From assembly GCA_030220185.1 (NCBI GenBank), contig JASPKZ010008347.1, forward strand, positions 682,001 through 746,000: a DNA stretch of 64,000 nt, read 5' to 3'. Every line of letters starts with the position of its first letter. The stretch's first letter is position 1. The DNA comes from Diploptera punctata (lineage: Eukaryota > Arthropoda > Insecta > Blattodea > Blaberidae). Shown here piece after piece: positions 41,640 through 51,204 of the stretch. The notes below the pieces were generated by a model. It searched no databases and was not told the origin of the DNA. It was given only the letters and a program-made list of their open reading frames with translations. The translations under genes and the position numbers were made by a program.

Positions 41640-44100
41640 TTCAAATTTCTTTTTGTTTTCTCTAAGAAATTTTGTCACAATCCCTGCACTTGATCTGATA
41701 AATTCCTGATTTGTTTTCTTCTTCAATTTCTTCATTTTTATTGGTTTTAGTTATCATATTTTCGCTGTATTCATTCTTCGGTGCCAACCTTGTATTAAAC
41801 GTTTTAAAAAATTTTTGAAACTTGTGGTGCTTCAATGGATGGTAAATGAATTTCTTGAATTGAATGATTTCTTCTGTTTGTTTTATAAGTGTGCTTTCAT
41901 TAATTGATGTTTGTCTTTTAAATTTATTTATTTTCTTGTGTACCATATTTTCTTCATAGCCTTTTCTGTTGCTACTTTAATTATACAAGTCTGCATTTTA
42001 AAACTTTTTTTCAGATGATTTATTTAAAATAGGTGTTATAAAATCAATTGTTTATACTGATTCCAGAAATTATTTCCATTTTTGTCTATCACGTCAGGTT
42101 TTTGCACAAAATAAGAATTTATATTTTCACATTTAGCTACTACAAGCACAAATATATTCAATCTTCATTTCACACAAGCTAAATTTTTGTTAAAAAATAC
42201 ATGTTAAAATACAGTAGAGAACTGTCCTAATAATTTTATGACTACCTTGTAACAAAACAGAAAGTAAACGGTGTTCCATTAATTTTGAAACCTCTTCTTT
42301 GACTTCCTTGAAGTTCCTCCATTTTTAGTCTCTGTCATCAATATCCAACAGTAGTTTCATTCCATGTTCCCTGGTACCTCCTCTCCATCTCTTTAATATC
42401 CTGGTGAAAACGTTCACCTTGCTCTTCACTACAATGTCTGAGATTTACGGGGAGGGAGTCGTTATGAAACATAAAAAGTGAACTTTCACACTCATGTTAC
42501 AATTCAACTTTTTGAAAATTTCCAACATATTTTCCACAATTGCCTTGTAATTAGAATCTAGTTCTTTTTCTCTGTGTCTGTACCATGAGTAATGTGTTCT
42601 GGTTCTAGAAGGTTCTTACTTTTAAGCTGCGAGCCTAGTAGTTCTGCAGATTCCTTTGGCAAATTCAGATCACGAACTAGATCATTAAGACCACATTGAG
42701 AGAATCATTGTGGAGTAAAGCCATCTTTAGGCTGATATATATCATCAGTATCATCGTCAGTGATTGCATCAAGTTCACTTTCAACATTATATTTTGTCAG
42801 ATTCTCTAAAACAGCTGGAGGAAGAGGAACATGCAGCTCTTCTCCATGTGGAACTGGCTTAATGGCTGAAAGGATGCTTGGATATACAATTGGTTCTTAT
42901 TTTTTAAATTACACCCCTGAACATTAAGCAAACAGGAGTAACAGTCATTAAGGTGGCCTTGAGGCTCCCTCCACACCATAGGAATCGCAAATGGCATGCA
43001 CGTTTTCTTCCTTTTTGTCCACAATCTTAACCTCTAAATGCAATAGCGGCAAACTATGTTCAGGGCTCACGCCTTATCCTGGTCATCAAGTTTCCCTTTA
43101 AAATAAGCATAGTAAGCTTTTTTCACAAAGTCTGTAATATCCGTTCTTTGTTTAAGCATTGCATAATTTCCACAAATATAGAAGAAAATGTTAGGATTGT
43201 TCACACACTTGCGTATACATTGTCATACTTGCAGTCACACTAGAGAGAGAAAATGAGAACAGCATTGATAATGCAAGTGTCTGAGATAAACAACACTTCC
43301 AAAGTCACCCAATAACAACGTCAGCAGCAGTTGTGCCAAACTAAAGGCTTAGAGGCTTGAATTAACTAATTTCCCTCCAGCAATACTCATTACCGTCTGG
43401 CATATATTATGCTTTCACCAATAAATATATGAAAACAGATTAGGTCCATTGTGAAAAAACTGTATGTGATAGAAGAAAACTAAGAACAGTTCTGGAATCA
43501 GCGTAAAAAAGTGATCTAATACAACATATTAGTTTTCAGTCATCTGATATGCAGACTAGTGTTATGTATTCTTTTTTCTTTTTCATAATTTTCTTTTATC
43601 ATAGATATATTTACTAATCTGTGTGTCAAAATATTGAACACTGCCTCTTTGTGAGCAAAATGTTGAATCCCAAAGCTTTAATATAGTTATCTATATGTGT
43701 ATTCTTTCTGTATATCCCAAATTCTATCTTTTTTTCTTCATTTCTTGTTATATTTAAATCTAAAAATGGGATTTGTATTTCAATTTCATTTTCCATGGTA
43801 AATTTTATAGTTCTACTCAGAATGTTCAAGATCTTTAAAGCATCCTCGATTTGTTTATGATTCATGATAGCAATTATATTGTCAACATATCTGCTCCATA
43901 ATATGAAAATTAAAGGGTGTCCACATATTATTTTCTGCTCAAAACTTCCCATAAATAAATTAGCCAAAAAGGGTGATAGGGGATTTCCCATAGAAAGTCC
44001 AGAACTTTGTTTGTAGAACTTCCCATTATATGTAAAAAAAACATTTCTTCGATGCATAATTTGGTTAAAATTAAATATTCATTAACGTTTTCTTTTTAGT
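41640..44100 (-). pseudogene. Penelope-like RT/GIY-YIG gene, minus copy (interrupted)
   Basis: From 44100 downward: ENVNEYLILTKLCIE, FFTYNGKFYKQSSGL, SMGNPLSPFLANLFMGSFEQ, RYVDNIIAIMNHKQIEDAL (the expected YVDD has Asp changed to Asn), EIQIPFLDLNITRN and FGIYRKNTHIDNYIKA. These are RT blocks typical of Penelope. After the inserted transposon come KKINKFKRQTSINESTL, FIYHPLKHHKFQKFF and the GIY-YIG opening SGIYQIKCRDCDKI. The catalytic substitution plus the insertion indicate a dead copy. Confidence 0.85.
41985..43561 (-). mobile_element. TIR DNA transposon remnant nested in the Penelope copy
   Basis: 1577 bp with terminal inverted sequence acaagtctgcat at the low end and atgcagactagtg at the high end, and a 4-bp duplication ttat (41981-41984 and 43562-43565). 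The coding remnant on the minus strand (about 43180-42240) reads DFVKKAYYAYFKGKLDDQDK, CMPFAIPMVWREPQGHLNDC, YSCLLNVQG and, after breaks, LNCNMSVKVHFL, then ERFHQDIKEMERRYQGTW-type residues in other frames. I know this protein family from memory as repetitive in insects and cnidarians but cannot name its transposase class. CACT-like ends and a 4-bp duplication would be compatible with a Chapaev-type element. Confidence 0.6.
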
Positions 44101-44117
44101 GGGATTACTTTACTTAC

Positions 44118-45360
44118 TTACTTTACTTTTCTAATTATTAACAATATAGGGTTACCTACATATCTAATATCCAAATGGTTATGTAGTGAATACAAGAAAA
44201 TGACAGTGTTTGATAACCTTTCAATTGATAACCCATTTAAATTGATATAAAAATTAGAGAACACACAGTTAGAACCAACAGACAGATTAGTGTCATTTGA
44301 TGTAGTTTCACTGTTTCCTAGTGTCCCTAGAGAAACTACTATTGAAATTTTGGAAAAATGGTTAAAGAAGAACAAATTAGAAAAAGAAAACATAAAGGAA
44401 TATATAATTTTAACCAACTTAGGAATTGAAGAAACGTTTTTTAACATGTAATGGAAATTTTTTTCAAACAAAGTTCTGGACTTTCTATGGGAAACCCCCT
44501 TTCACCCTTTTTGGCTAATTTATTTATGGGAAGTTTTGAGCAGAAAATAATGAGTGGATACTCTTTAATTTTCATATTATGGAGCAGATATTTTGACGAT
44601 GTAATTGCTATCAGAATCATAAACAAATAGAGGATGCTTTAAAGCTTTTGAATATTCAGAGTAGAACTATAAAATTTACCATTGAAAATGAAATTGAAAG
44701 ACAAATCCCGTTTTTAGATCTAAATTTAACAAGGAATGAAGAAAAAGTGTCCCTAGAGAAACTACTATTGAAATTTTGGAAAAATGGTTAAAGAAGAACA
44801 AATTAGAAAAAGAAAACATAAAGGAATATATAATTTTAACCAACTTAGGAATTGAAGAAATGTTTTTTTAAAATGTAATGGAATATACAAAAAAGAATAC
44901 ATATATAGATAACTATATTAAAGCTTCAGGATTCAACCATTTTGCCCACAAAGAGGCAGTGTGCAATAGATTAACACCCAGATTAATAAATATACATATG
45001 AGCAAAGAAAATTATAAAAAAGAAAAAGGGTACATAATTAAAGTAGCAACAGAAAACAGCTATGAAGAAAATATGTTAGAAAAGAAAATAAATAAATTTA
45101 AGAGACAAAATTTAATTAATGAAAGCACACTTATAAAACAAACAGAAAAAAACATAAAATTCAAGAAACTCACTTACCATCCATTAAAACACCACAAGTT
45201 TCAAAAGATTTTTAAAAAGTTTAATGTAAGATTGGCACCGAAGAATGAATACAGCCTAAATAGGATAATTAAAACCAATAAAAATAAAGAAATTGAAGAA
45301 AACAAATCAGGAATTTATCAGAACAAATCAGGGATTGTGACAAAATTTGCATAGGGAAAA
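44118..45360 (+). pseudogene. Penelope-like RT/GIY-YIG gene, plus copy (frameshifted)
   Basis: LPTYLISKWLCSEYKKMTVF, then SFDVVSLFPSVPRETTIEIL (the first catalytic region of the RT), then shifted frames with the MGNPLSPF region (44486-44545) and RYFDDVIA (44588-44612), where both Asp residues remain. An internal 135-bp duplication (44321 and 44747) disrupts the order. The final 158-codon frame (44878-45354) carries NTYIDNYIKASGFNHFAHKE, KKINKFKRQNLINESTL and SGIYQNKSGIV. Past the stop, CIGKTKKKLKTRVKE supplies the second half of the GIY-YIG domain. Confidence 0.82.
44321..44881 (+). repeat. 135-bp direct duplication inside the plus Penelope copy
   Basis: 44321-44455 and 44747-44881 are almost identical (gtgtccctagagaaactact ... 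tgtaatgga), differing at only a couple of positions near the end. The second copy replaces the expected RT sequence between NEEK and the IYRKNT block. Confidence 0.92.
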
Positions 45361-45784
45361 CAAAAAAAAATTAAAAACAAGGGTGAAAGAATGTCGTAGA
45401 AATGTAAAAAAATGGTTAAGTGGAAAAGTCAGCAGTAGCTGCTCATTCTTAGTCTGAAAAACATCTAATCGATACAAATGCCAGTCTAATTAAATAAATA
45501 GAAAAACAAAAAGAACTCATGGTTTGGAAAAAATCCACATTCAAAAAAACAAAAAAGAGAAACTTAGAACTTTGAATTTCCCATGGATTCTGAGTTGATC
45601 CGGAGGTTTATTGGTTCACCAACAGAGGGAGGAAGGAGCAGTTCTTCTGATCGACATAACATCAGTCGATGAGAAATTACTGAAGATGAAGCTGGCCGGG
45701 CTTCAAAAACGGTCTAGTTAGAAGACTGAATATGAGGTGAGGTAGGAAACATTTTAATTTAATCTTATGTATTCCTGTTTTGAA

Positions 45785-46196
45785 TATCTCTCCACATGCC
45801 TTCTTAATTATTATGGAAAATGGTTATTTTCAAGCGGAACTGCAACTTTCTGAACTGGATTAGTAAATCTTTCTGCATTATCTTCACATCATAATCAATG
45901 TATACAACTATATTTTGGATTTTTGTGGACATTCAATCAAAGGCAGACCAACTGATTTTGAAATACATTTTTATTTTTATTTTAAGATATCCATAATGTT
46001 ATTTTTAAATTATAAGAATATGTACATAAAATAAAATATTAAAATTAATAAATACCTTGGCAGTTAAAAAAATTAATGTAGTTGAGGACACTGGCACATG
46101 CCAAGGTATATATTTATTTATTTTTAATATTTTATTTTATGACTATTCAACTCAACGGAATTTTATTAGTACTGAAGAATATATACATTATTTCAG
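45785..46196. other. Intron without a recognised feature
   Basis: AT-rich sequence leading to the acceptor tttcag at 46196. Confidence 0.5.
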
Positions 46197-46297
46197 GTTG
46201 TTCTTCTTTTATATGTGACTTGGAGTTTATGATTGGAGAAAAAATTAATCTATGGTGGAGACTATGTTGGAAATATATAACACCTACTATATTACTT
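46197..46297 (+). CDS. SLC6 transporter, exon with TM10-11 loop and TM11 start
   Basis: 101-bp exon between acceptor catta-tttcag and donor gtaagt. Its phase joins YG of the previous exon. It encodes GCSSFICDLEFMIGEKIN, then LWWRLCWKYITPTILL. FxxDLEFMIG and WxxCWKYITP are the expected loop and TM11 start. The reading frame is open, with no sign of decay. The remaining TM11-TM12 and C-terminal exons were not found downstream to 64000, so the next intron is either longer than 17.7 kb or hides a divergent exon. Confidence 0.92.
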
Positions 46298-46382
46298 GTA
46301 AGTCATAATCAAGTAAATGTTTCTTAATTTATAGCCTTTTAATATTACAAAGTCTCTTCCAATTTCTCTCATCTATCACTTA

Positions 46383-46988
46383 GGGTAGTATGTTAGAACA
46401 TTACTCTCTCTCAAATTACTTCCAATCACTAGTGAGCTGATTCACCGTGAGCAATTGCTGAGAACGAATTAACGGCCGACTTATCGGTAATGCACGAGAG
46501 TCGACGTTTTCGTAATATTGGCAACGAATTACCCAGAATTCTCAGCGATAAAACCACTTCCGTTATTTTCGTCTGCTATAGAGGAATGCATTTATGCTTG
46601 CATCCCGCAAATAATACCGTATACAAACACGTCTGCGACACGCAATATTACGCCGATTCTCCTGTTCTTCCAGTTGAATTCTTTGGTAGACTCTATCAAA
46701 TTCCTCTTATCCGTGTATACCGAAAACATGATCGAAGTCTTCAAGGTCCGACATCTTGGATAAATGTTGGATAAAGCAGCAAAGTACATCGATTACCATC
46801 GGTTCCCGTTCGGTTCCCTTCGGGATTTTAATTTGAGTTGCTCATGTAAGGTACCTCCGCAGGTAGCTTACAAATTTAACCAATTATTATCGCATGAACA
46901 GATTTCTGAGTAAGCAAAATCGTATTAGCATACAACTTGCTCAGCAGAGAAGGCATTTTACTGTCTAATGCGTCCAAACATGCGACCC
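46383..46988 (-). mobile_element. Harbinger-like mini-element, copy B
   Basis: 606 bp with TTA duplications at 46380-46382 and 46989-46991. Left end gggtagtatgttagaac; complement of the right end gggtcgcatgtttggac. On the minus strand it holds the small ORF seen in copies A and C, but with a stop after GIHG (cggataagag instead of cggagaagag). It starts 85 bp after the last transporter exon. Confidence 0.8.
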
Positions 46989-46991
46989 TTA

Positions 46992-47685
46992 ATCTTCTAT
47001 CTCTCCTGTCAACTTCAGCTCTTTCTTGGCATTCTCTCTTTTATTAAATTGTTCAAATTTATTTACATGTAAATAAGCTATATCCACGAGTTTTTATTTA
47101 ATTTCACTAAACTTTATTATAATCTTCCATTGAACTTTTATAGGCATTAATCACTATCAGATTTTATCATAATTCTCCATGTTCATTAAGAGAATTGTCT
47201 ATAATTGATTAAAAAAGGACATCAAAACAAATATCTTAGTTAATTCTCTTTAATTGATTAAAAAGGGACATTAAAACAAATATCTTAGTTAATTCTCTTT
47301 ACTTGACAGATGATTTTTTTTAATTTGTTGCAATTTTATGATGTTTTATAATATACAGGACATAGAGTATTACACTGTGAAAGCTGAAGTGTGATTATTT
47401 ATTTTAAAATGGTCAGCAGGGATGAAATAGGGTGTTCACAAGAAACATTTGCACTACAATCTGTGTATATAAAACCAGTACTTATATACTGTGCTGAGGT
47501 AATAATTACAGTAAATCTTAAAAAAGATTGTAGCTCTTCAAAATTATGAAGATGTGCCATGAAGTATTGGGAAGAAAGAAGTTGTTAATTGCAGATCATT
47601 AGCTATATACATACATAAAAAGATCCAAATCTTAGAAAACTAATGTATCCAATCAATAACAGGAGCTGCTAAATCAACTCCAACA
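46992..47685. other. No gene; 49-bp tandem duplication
   Basis: 47203-47251 and 47252-47300 are two adjacent copies of a 49-bp unit (aattgattaaaa ... cttagttaattctcttt) with two differences. Otherwise AT-rich and unassigned. Confidence 0.8.
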
Positions 47686-47690
47686 TCTAC

Positions 47691-48557
47691 TGTTACGCCT
47701 ACACTAGGGCCTAACTACCATAATAAAAAATACTATAAAAAACCGATAAAGGATATATTTGTTCATCATATCAGAAATTAGGAAATAAATAACCGCATTG
47801 AAATACAATTTAGTCTGTTCTCAAAGGACCTTTTAAATATAAAAAGCTAGTAAAAATCTATAGGTTTTATATCCTGGATCAAAACCATGTCAAAAGATTC
47901 CAGAATTATTTGGTCAAGAAAGATGTCTTCATTAGATAAAGTGAAAGTGGCACAAGCTTTCCATTGTGACATAGATGAAGACGTTAAACTAGTTCATGAT
48001 CTTTCCACACACAAATTTCCCCAATTAGAAACTTAAAGTTTATCATATAAAAACTCGCGAATTTTTACCAAAAGGGCAGAACGGTGTGGGGGGACCGAAG
48101 GGTTCGGTTCCCCCTGGGACAAGGCAGCTACATGGGTAAGACATCATTCCTTATATTCATTAAATGGTCATTTTTACTTCATACATTTAATTAAAGGACC
48201 CAATGGTCCAAGGAACTTGGAACAATGACCAAAGTTGATGCTTTTGCATATATTAAAATAATTGTGCTCTCTCTCTAAATTTTAGCATTTCAATATTTTG
48301 AATATGTTTACGTTTAACAATGTGGCGAGTTCAGCTGACTTAATAACAGTGTTTTAGTTGTTTGATTTTGATTTTCTTTATGTTTGGTATTTATTTTAAT
48401 AAATAATGTTATTTTTTCGTTTACTGTGATTTAATATGTGTAATTGTAGAACTCCTCCTCCAAAACCAAGGCCAACCGCTCGGGCCAAAGACAACTTAAA
48501 CAATAGGGAACGTAACGCTACCAATACGCAGGGGCTTAACAGACGCCGCGCGTAACA
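47691..48557 (+). repeat. Solo LTR of the LARD family
   Basis: 867 bp starting tgttacgcctacactagggc and ending gcgcgtaaca, flanked by a 5-bp duplication, tctac, at 47686-47690 and 48558-48562. It is homologous to the LTRs at 6304, 15647, 53214 and 62089 but in the opposite orientation. A TATA-like tataaaa lies at 47734-47740 and aataaa at 48398-48403. No internal sequence is attached, so it is the product of LTR-LTR recombination. Confidence 0.92.
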
Positions 48558-48562
48558 TCTAC

Positions 48563-48929
48563 CATGCAGTTATTACTTCATTAGTCCCCACTGAACGGAA
48601 TTTGAAAAAAAGTTGCTGTAAATAAGTATGAAAAATTAGTTAGTCTATATTTCAAGAATCAAGTAAGAATAAATTTTAAAGTAAATCTTAAGACTTAAGA
48701 AAATTTTCTCTCTAAAGTGTACAGTATTAAAGAACAAATGCACCTTTCATCGGATAAAGAACATCTTCACAATAAAATTAATCCTACAGAAAAATAAGAA
48801 TAAAATACTATTTAAACTTATTTGAGGACATCAATAGAATAAGACACACCAAAACATATATTAAGAAAATATTATTACTAGATTTCCAAACAACAAATGG
48901 CTTCCTTATGGATCCCTTATCTCCAACCA
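48563..48929. other. No gene recognised
   Basis: AT-rich; nothing identified. Confidence 0.5.
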
Positions 48930-49450
48930 AAGAGGTGCAGGTGCTGGTACTGCATGTCAATTCTTCTCATTTTATAAAACCTTAGAATTTAAAATAGCTC
49001 ATTTTAAAGAAAAGTTGAAGCTTCTTCTTTGTCTGTTTTCTGTAGGTGTAGGCAAATTGCATGTTCTGCTGTTCTGCAACTACATCAGTAGGGTCTGCCC
49101 AGGTCTCTCCTACTCTGTGGTTGGTAATTTCAATGGTAACCAGTCTTTCGGCATTCTCAAAACATGCTGTTTTCATTTAATCTGATACTTGTATATGTCC
49201 CTTACATGCCCTTCCACCTTCCACTTATTTCTTAGATCTTCACTGTCTATTTAGTCTCTTAAATTTAGTCCATTTAAAGATGTTGGAATTTCATTTGAAA
49301 ACTATTTATTCTTGCTTCATCATTCTGATACAGGGTCCACCCCTCACTTCCATACATAAGAGCTTGCTTTGAGATTACATTGTGAAATTCTTTTCTCATT
49401 TGTTTGCCAAAATTTTGTTTTAAATTGGCATAGTTTATTAAATTTCACTC
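48930..49450 (-). pseudogene. Decayed LINE RT C-terminal fragment
   Basis: Minus strand, across frames: ISKQALMYGSEGWTLYQNDE, ARINSFQMKFQHL, GRWKGM, CFENAERL, then RRDLGRPY and EEASTFL. This is the YGSExWTL ... RRW(K) ... DLGRP layout of LINE tails related to the fragment at 12831-13194. Many stops. Confidence 0.55.
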
Positions 49451-49944
49451 AACATTTTTTTTTACACTGGTGATTAAAGAGAGTTAATTAAATTGAGAAA
49501 ATATGACATCCTAAATATATAAAATGAATGATCTATTCAATCATTTTATTGCTTATGACAATTTTTACCCTTAGAATGTGTTTTTCAATTAATGCCATTG
49601 ATTTAGCTTTTCTTCAGAAATTTTCATATTATACTGTGTTAAAACACCTTGAAGTTTATAAACAGATCATTATAAATCATCTTCATTTTTTTGCGAGCTT
49701 TCTATCCTACCACTGGACTTACCCATCTATCGGTAATCACTAATAAGGACATTTAAGTACCGGTACTCTAAAGACTACAAGATACGTTGTAGCAATCTAC
49801 CAGTATTTACAGTTGCAAACATTTACTTTATCAATTTATTCTTCCACCAAGCAGTAATATTTTGCAATTCAATAGTAGCTGTTATTACCTAAATATTATA
49901 AAATAATAGATAGTTGAAAAATACTATTTCATTCAAAAAAGCTT
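49451..49944. other. No gene recognised
   Basis: AT-rich. A short + frame at 49528-49743 has no recognisable family. Confidence 0.45.
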
Positions 49945-50100
49945 AATAAGAAAATGGTTTTTCTGTGGGTTTCAGTTTATATGGAAATGAAACTGCTGAT
50001 TATCTAGGAAACAAAGAATGTAATATTGTATAGAAACTGTTACAATTTATGTATAATTAGATGTAGTTAAGGCATGATCCATCAAAGGGCTTAAGGGAAC
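49945..50100 (+). mobile_element. LINE RNase H fragment
   Basis: Reads FSLYGNETADYLGNKECNIV, the SxGNExADxLA motif around the last RNase H block of I/jockey-type ORF2. Only about 25 codons are convincing. Confidence 0.6.
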
Positions 50101-50328
50101 TTTGGAACAAGAATTATTTGGAAGGTTTGGTACTGTGGGGTTTGCTTACGGGAATCGGTATCTGCCGAGCTAAAGGGTATGGTGACATATAAAGAGAGAA
50201 TTGAGTTCACTTAAATAAATAAATAAAAAATCTTAAACTCTGCATTTTCACTATTTAGTAAATTAGTACAAAATCTATTAACCTAAAACTTACTCTAACT
50301 ATTCTATGCAGTTTCCTATGTGCCGAAC

Positions 50329-50331
<3 letters not shown>

Positions 50332-50362
<31 letters not shown>

Positions 50363-50372
50363 TAGAGAGAGA
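50332..50372. repeat. (GA)n microsatellite
   Basis: About 15 ga units, then tata and a shorter run. Confidence 0.95.
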
Positions 50373-50547
50373 AAGCAAGAGGACTTTGATTAGAACCATG
50401 CCCATTACGACCTAAACCTAAGGTGATCATCATTCTCAATTATTAACTTAGTTCTAATTCTTAATTTGGAAAAATAGCACTTTAAGTTACCTGATATATT
50501 TTCAGAGTCCTATAAAACAACAGTGCGCATACACCAGAGTTTATAAA

Positions 50548-50853
50548 AAAAAAGGTAAAGTGATCCCACAACAGGCCTCAGGAGGCCCTTGGGGTAGTAG
50601 GAGGTTAAGGCTCCCACTTTTTCTAGACAATCGGCACTTTATGTCAGCCGGGTTGTCAGCCCTGCGTGACGGCCGCCTTTACCCCAGAACAAGCGTCTGG
50701 TACTCATTTCAGTTAGAGGCTGAGTCGACCCCAGGGCCATAGTGCCGCCAGAGGGTTTGGGCCAGTTTAAAAATCCTGACCCCAATGGGACTTGAACCCT
50801 CGACCCTCCGGCTTGTAGCTCAGTGCCTTAACCACTACGCTACGGCGTGCCCC
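50548..50853 (-). mobile_element. SINE family A (copy A6), young
   Basis: Full-length inverted copy with a perfect 15-bp target duplication, accagagtttataaa, at 50533-50547 and 50854-50868. It ends in the complete gcgtgcccc head, so it defines the 5' end of the family. Confidence 0.95.
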
Positions 50854-50868
50854 ACCAGAGTTTATAAA

Positions 50869-51202
50869 GCCAGTGATAACCCACCATCGAACCACATATC
50901 GATTATCATCCTTGCCACATATTGATTATTATGGATATCGTACTAAAGTTTATACAGCTTACGCTAGATGGCAGAACGTCGCTGTGAAATTTAAACGACC
51001 AATCTTTGCAATAAATCCCCAAATCTATGTTAAAGAAATATATTAATAATATTAAAATTTCCAAACATTTATTACAAATGGATGTACACTCACTTATCAC
51101 TTCCTAACGCCGTTCCAACCAGTGATAACCCAAACCAGCAATCAAAAAATCATAGACTAAGTAATATACTCTACGGAGAAAATAGCAGTCAGCATCACGA
51201 TA
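50869..51202. other. No gene recognised
   Basis: Unassigned intron or intergenic sequence. Confidence 0.45.
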
Positions 51203-51204
51203 TA

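Larger units (their letters stand above)
41213..45765. mobile_element. Inverted dimer of Penelope-like elements
   Basis: Two 5'-truncated copies lie head to head. The minus copy is about 41241-44100 and the plus copy about 44118-45765, with both tails outward. Outer ends are inverted repeats (cctacctcacctcatatcca near 41265; gaatatgaggtgaggtagg near 45728). A single 19-bp duplication, tatgtattcctgttttgaa, lies at 41194-41212 and 45766-45784. Each copy encodes part of a Penelope-type RT and a GIY-YIG region. The minus copy also contains the DNA transposon at 41985-43561. One duplication around both copies points to a single insertion event. Confidence 0.82.

Noticed and set aside
46490..46774. 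Plus-strand frames of 81-94 codons across Harbinger-like copy B
   Set aside because: They run antisense to the conserved small ORF of that element and appear in every copy because of it.
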